From Anthopleura xanthogrammica (Eukaryota; Cnidaria; Anthozoa; Actiniaria; Actiniidae), in assembly GCA_964019055.1 (NCBI GenBank), contig OZ025219.1:1204001-1268000 (forward strand): 64,000 bases of DNA. Direction: 5' to 3'. The notes under the pieces are model-generated. The model was not told where the DNA came from and made no database searches. It was given only the letters and a program-made list of their open reading frames with translations. The position numbers were made by a program, and so were the translations under genes. Of the stretch, positions 63,305-64,000 are shown one piece after another (the stretch's first letter is position 1; every line of letters starts with the position of its first letter).

Positions 63305-63699
63305 AGATACGAGCAGGAGTGTTTTAACTATATATGTATGGTGCTATTAACTGAGTACTCCTAGTAGTTCTGGTTATATACGAGCAGGAGTGTTTTAACT
63401 ATATATGTATGGTGCTATTAACTGAGTACTCCTAGTAGTTCTGGTTGTATACGAGCAGGAGTGTTTTAACTATATATGTATGGTGCTATTAACTGAGTAC
63501 TCCTAGTAGTTCTGGTTATATACGAGCAGGAGTGTTTTAACTATATATGTATGGTGCTATTAACTGAGTACTCCTAGTAGTTCTGGTTGTATACGAGCAG
63601 GAGTGTTTTAACTATATATGTATGGTGCTATTAACTGAGTACTCCTAGTAGTTCTGGTTGTATACGAGCAGGAGTGTTTTAACTATATATGTATGGTGG
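63305..63699. repeat. 71-bp minisatellite, about 5.6 units
   Basis: The same unit as 22734-23807, but far fewer copies. It breaks off in the middle of a unit at TATGGTGGTATTTCC. Confidence 0.96.
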
Positions 63700-63764
63700 T
63701 ATTTCCTCGGAATTAGTTACTATGCTACGTGATGAAGTGTCAACCAGAAAACTCACTAACCCTT

Positions 63765-64000
63765 ACTTAGAAGATATTTTTCTTTCTTATAAGTAAGGTA
63801 CCGTAAAGCCTCTCTCTAATAAGCCCCCCTTTTTAAAGGAAGAAATTTATTAAGCCCCCCTCTCTTTTACATAAAGCAAGACAGTCAATAGTAATACTTC
63901 CGTTTAATCCTGAGTTTACCGTGTTGTGTTGTGCGTTTCGGCTAAAAATCAATAAGCCCCCCTCTCTATTAAGCCCCCCTCTCTATTAAGCCCCCCTCTC
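63765..64000. repeat. AAGCCCCCC-rich repeat at the window end
   Basis: GGTACCGTAAAGCCTCTCTC with AATAAGCCCCCC words matches about 24695-24770. It then departs and ends in three tandem units like TATTAAGCCCCCCTCTC (63950-64000). It is cut by the window end. I do not recognise the family. Confidence 0.5.

Larger units (their letters stand above)
45102..63699 (+). repeat. Segmental duplication, copy B
   Basis: The direct repeat partner of 1-23807. It lacks the Gypsy element and has only small indels (AAT +3, poly-C +2, +11, -40, CCGT -4) and scattered single-base changes, for example near 4543/49649. Genes 1 and 2 encode identical proteins. It diverges from copy A after 5-6 minisatellite units. 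Confidence 0.95.

Overview
This looks like nuclear DNA from an animal, most likely a cnidarian and possibly a stony coral. The coding exons are intron-bounded with GT/AG sites, the intergenic DNA is AT-rich, and it is full of P-element (THAP), Gypsy, CR1-like, tRNA-SINE and MITE copies. It also carries TTC28-like TPR-CHAT proteins, which I recall as strongly expanded in corals. The species is an inference and cannot be read directly.

Layout. Copy A (1 to about 23.8 kb) holds TPR-CHAT gene 1 (6065-9403), a young Gypsy element (11402-15898), a CR1 relic carrying a nested TTAA-flanked element, TPR-CHAT gene 2 split by a frameshift (18969-22467), and a 71-bp minisatellite. From 25904 to 31406 lies a complete two-gene P-type DNA transposon. 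A single-copy segment (31407-39434) carries TPR-CHAT gene 3 (32931-36876) and two large foldback MITEs. A second, almost identical P-type element follows (39435-44937). Copy B (45102 to about 63.7 kb) repeats copy A: genes 1 and 2 encode identical proteins, the Gypsy element is absent, and the minisatellite is shorter. The window ends in a short AAGCCCCCC-rich repeat.

Gene content. The host genes are five TPR-CHAT loci: genes 1 and 2 twice, gene 3 once. Each has about 40-residue TPR repeats, a variable acidic linker, and a C-terminal CHAT domain (caspase-HetF-associated-with-TPR protease fold) with the His/Cys dyad motifs AAHG and SCCHSG intact. The TPR part differs strongly between genes 1, 2 and 3. 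The DNA around the catalytic residues is nearly identical in all three, which suggests gene conversion.

Mobile DNA. The P-type elements are 5503 bp each, with 45-bp inverted ends and 7-bp target duplications (GTTTATC and CAAGGGG). They carry a THAP transposase with an internal deletion plus a convergent C2H2 zinc-finger gene. The Gypsy element has identical 97-bp LTRs and a clean empty site in copy B, so it inserted after the duplication, or is a haplotype polymorphism if the duplication is an assembly artefact. Telling a real recent segmental duplication from a false haplotype duplication is the main open question.
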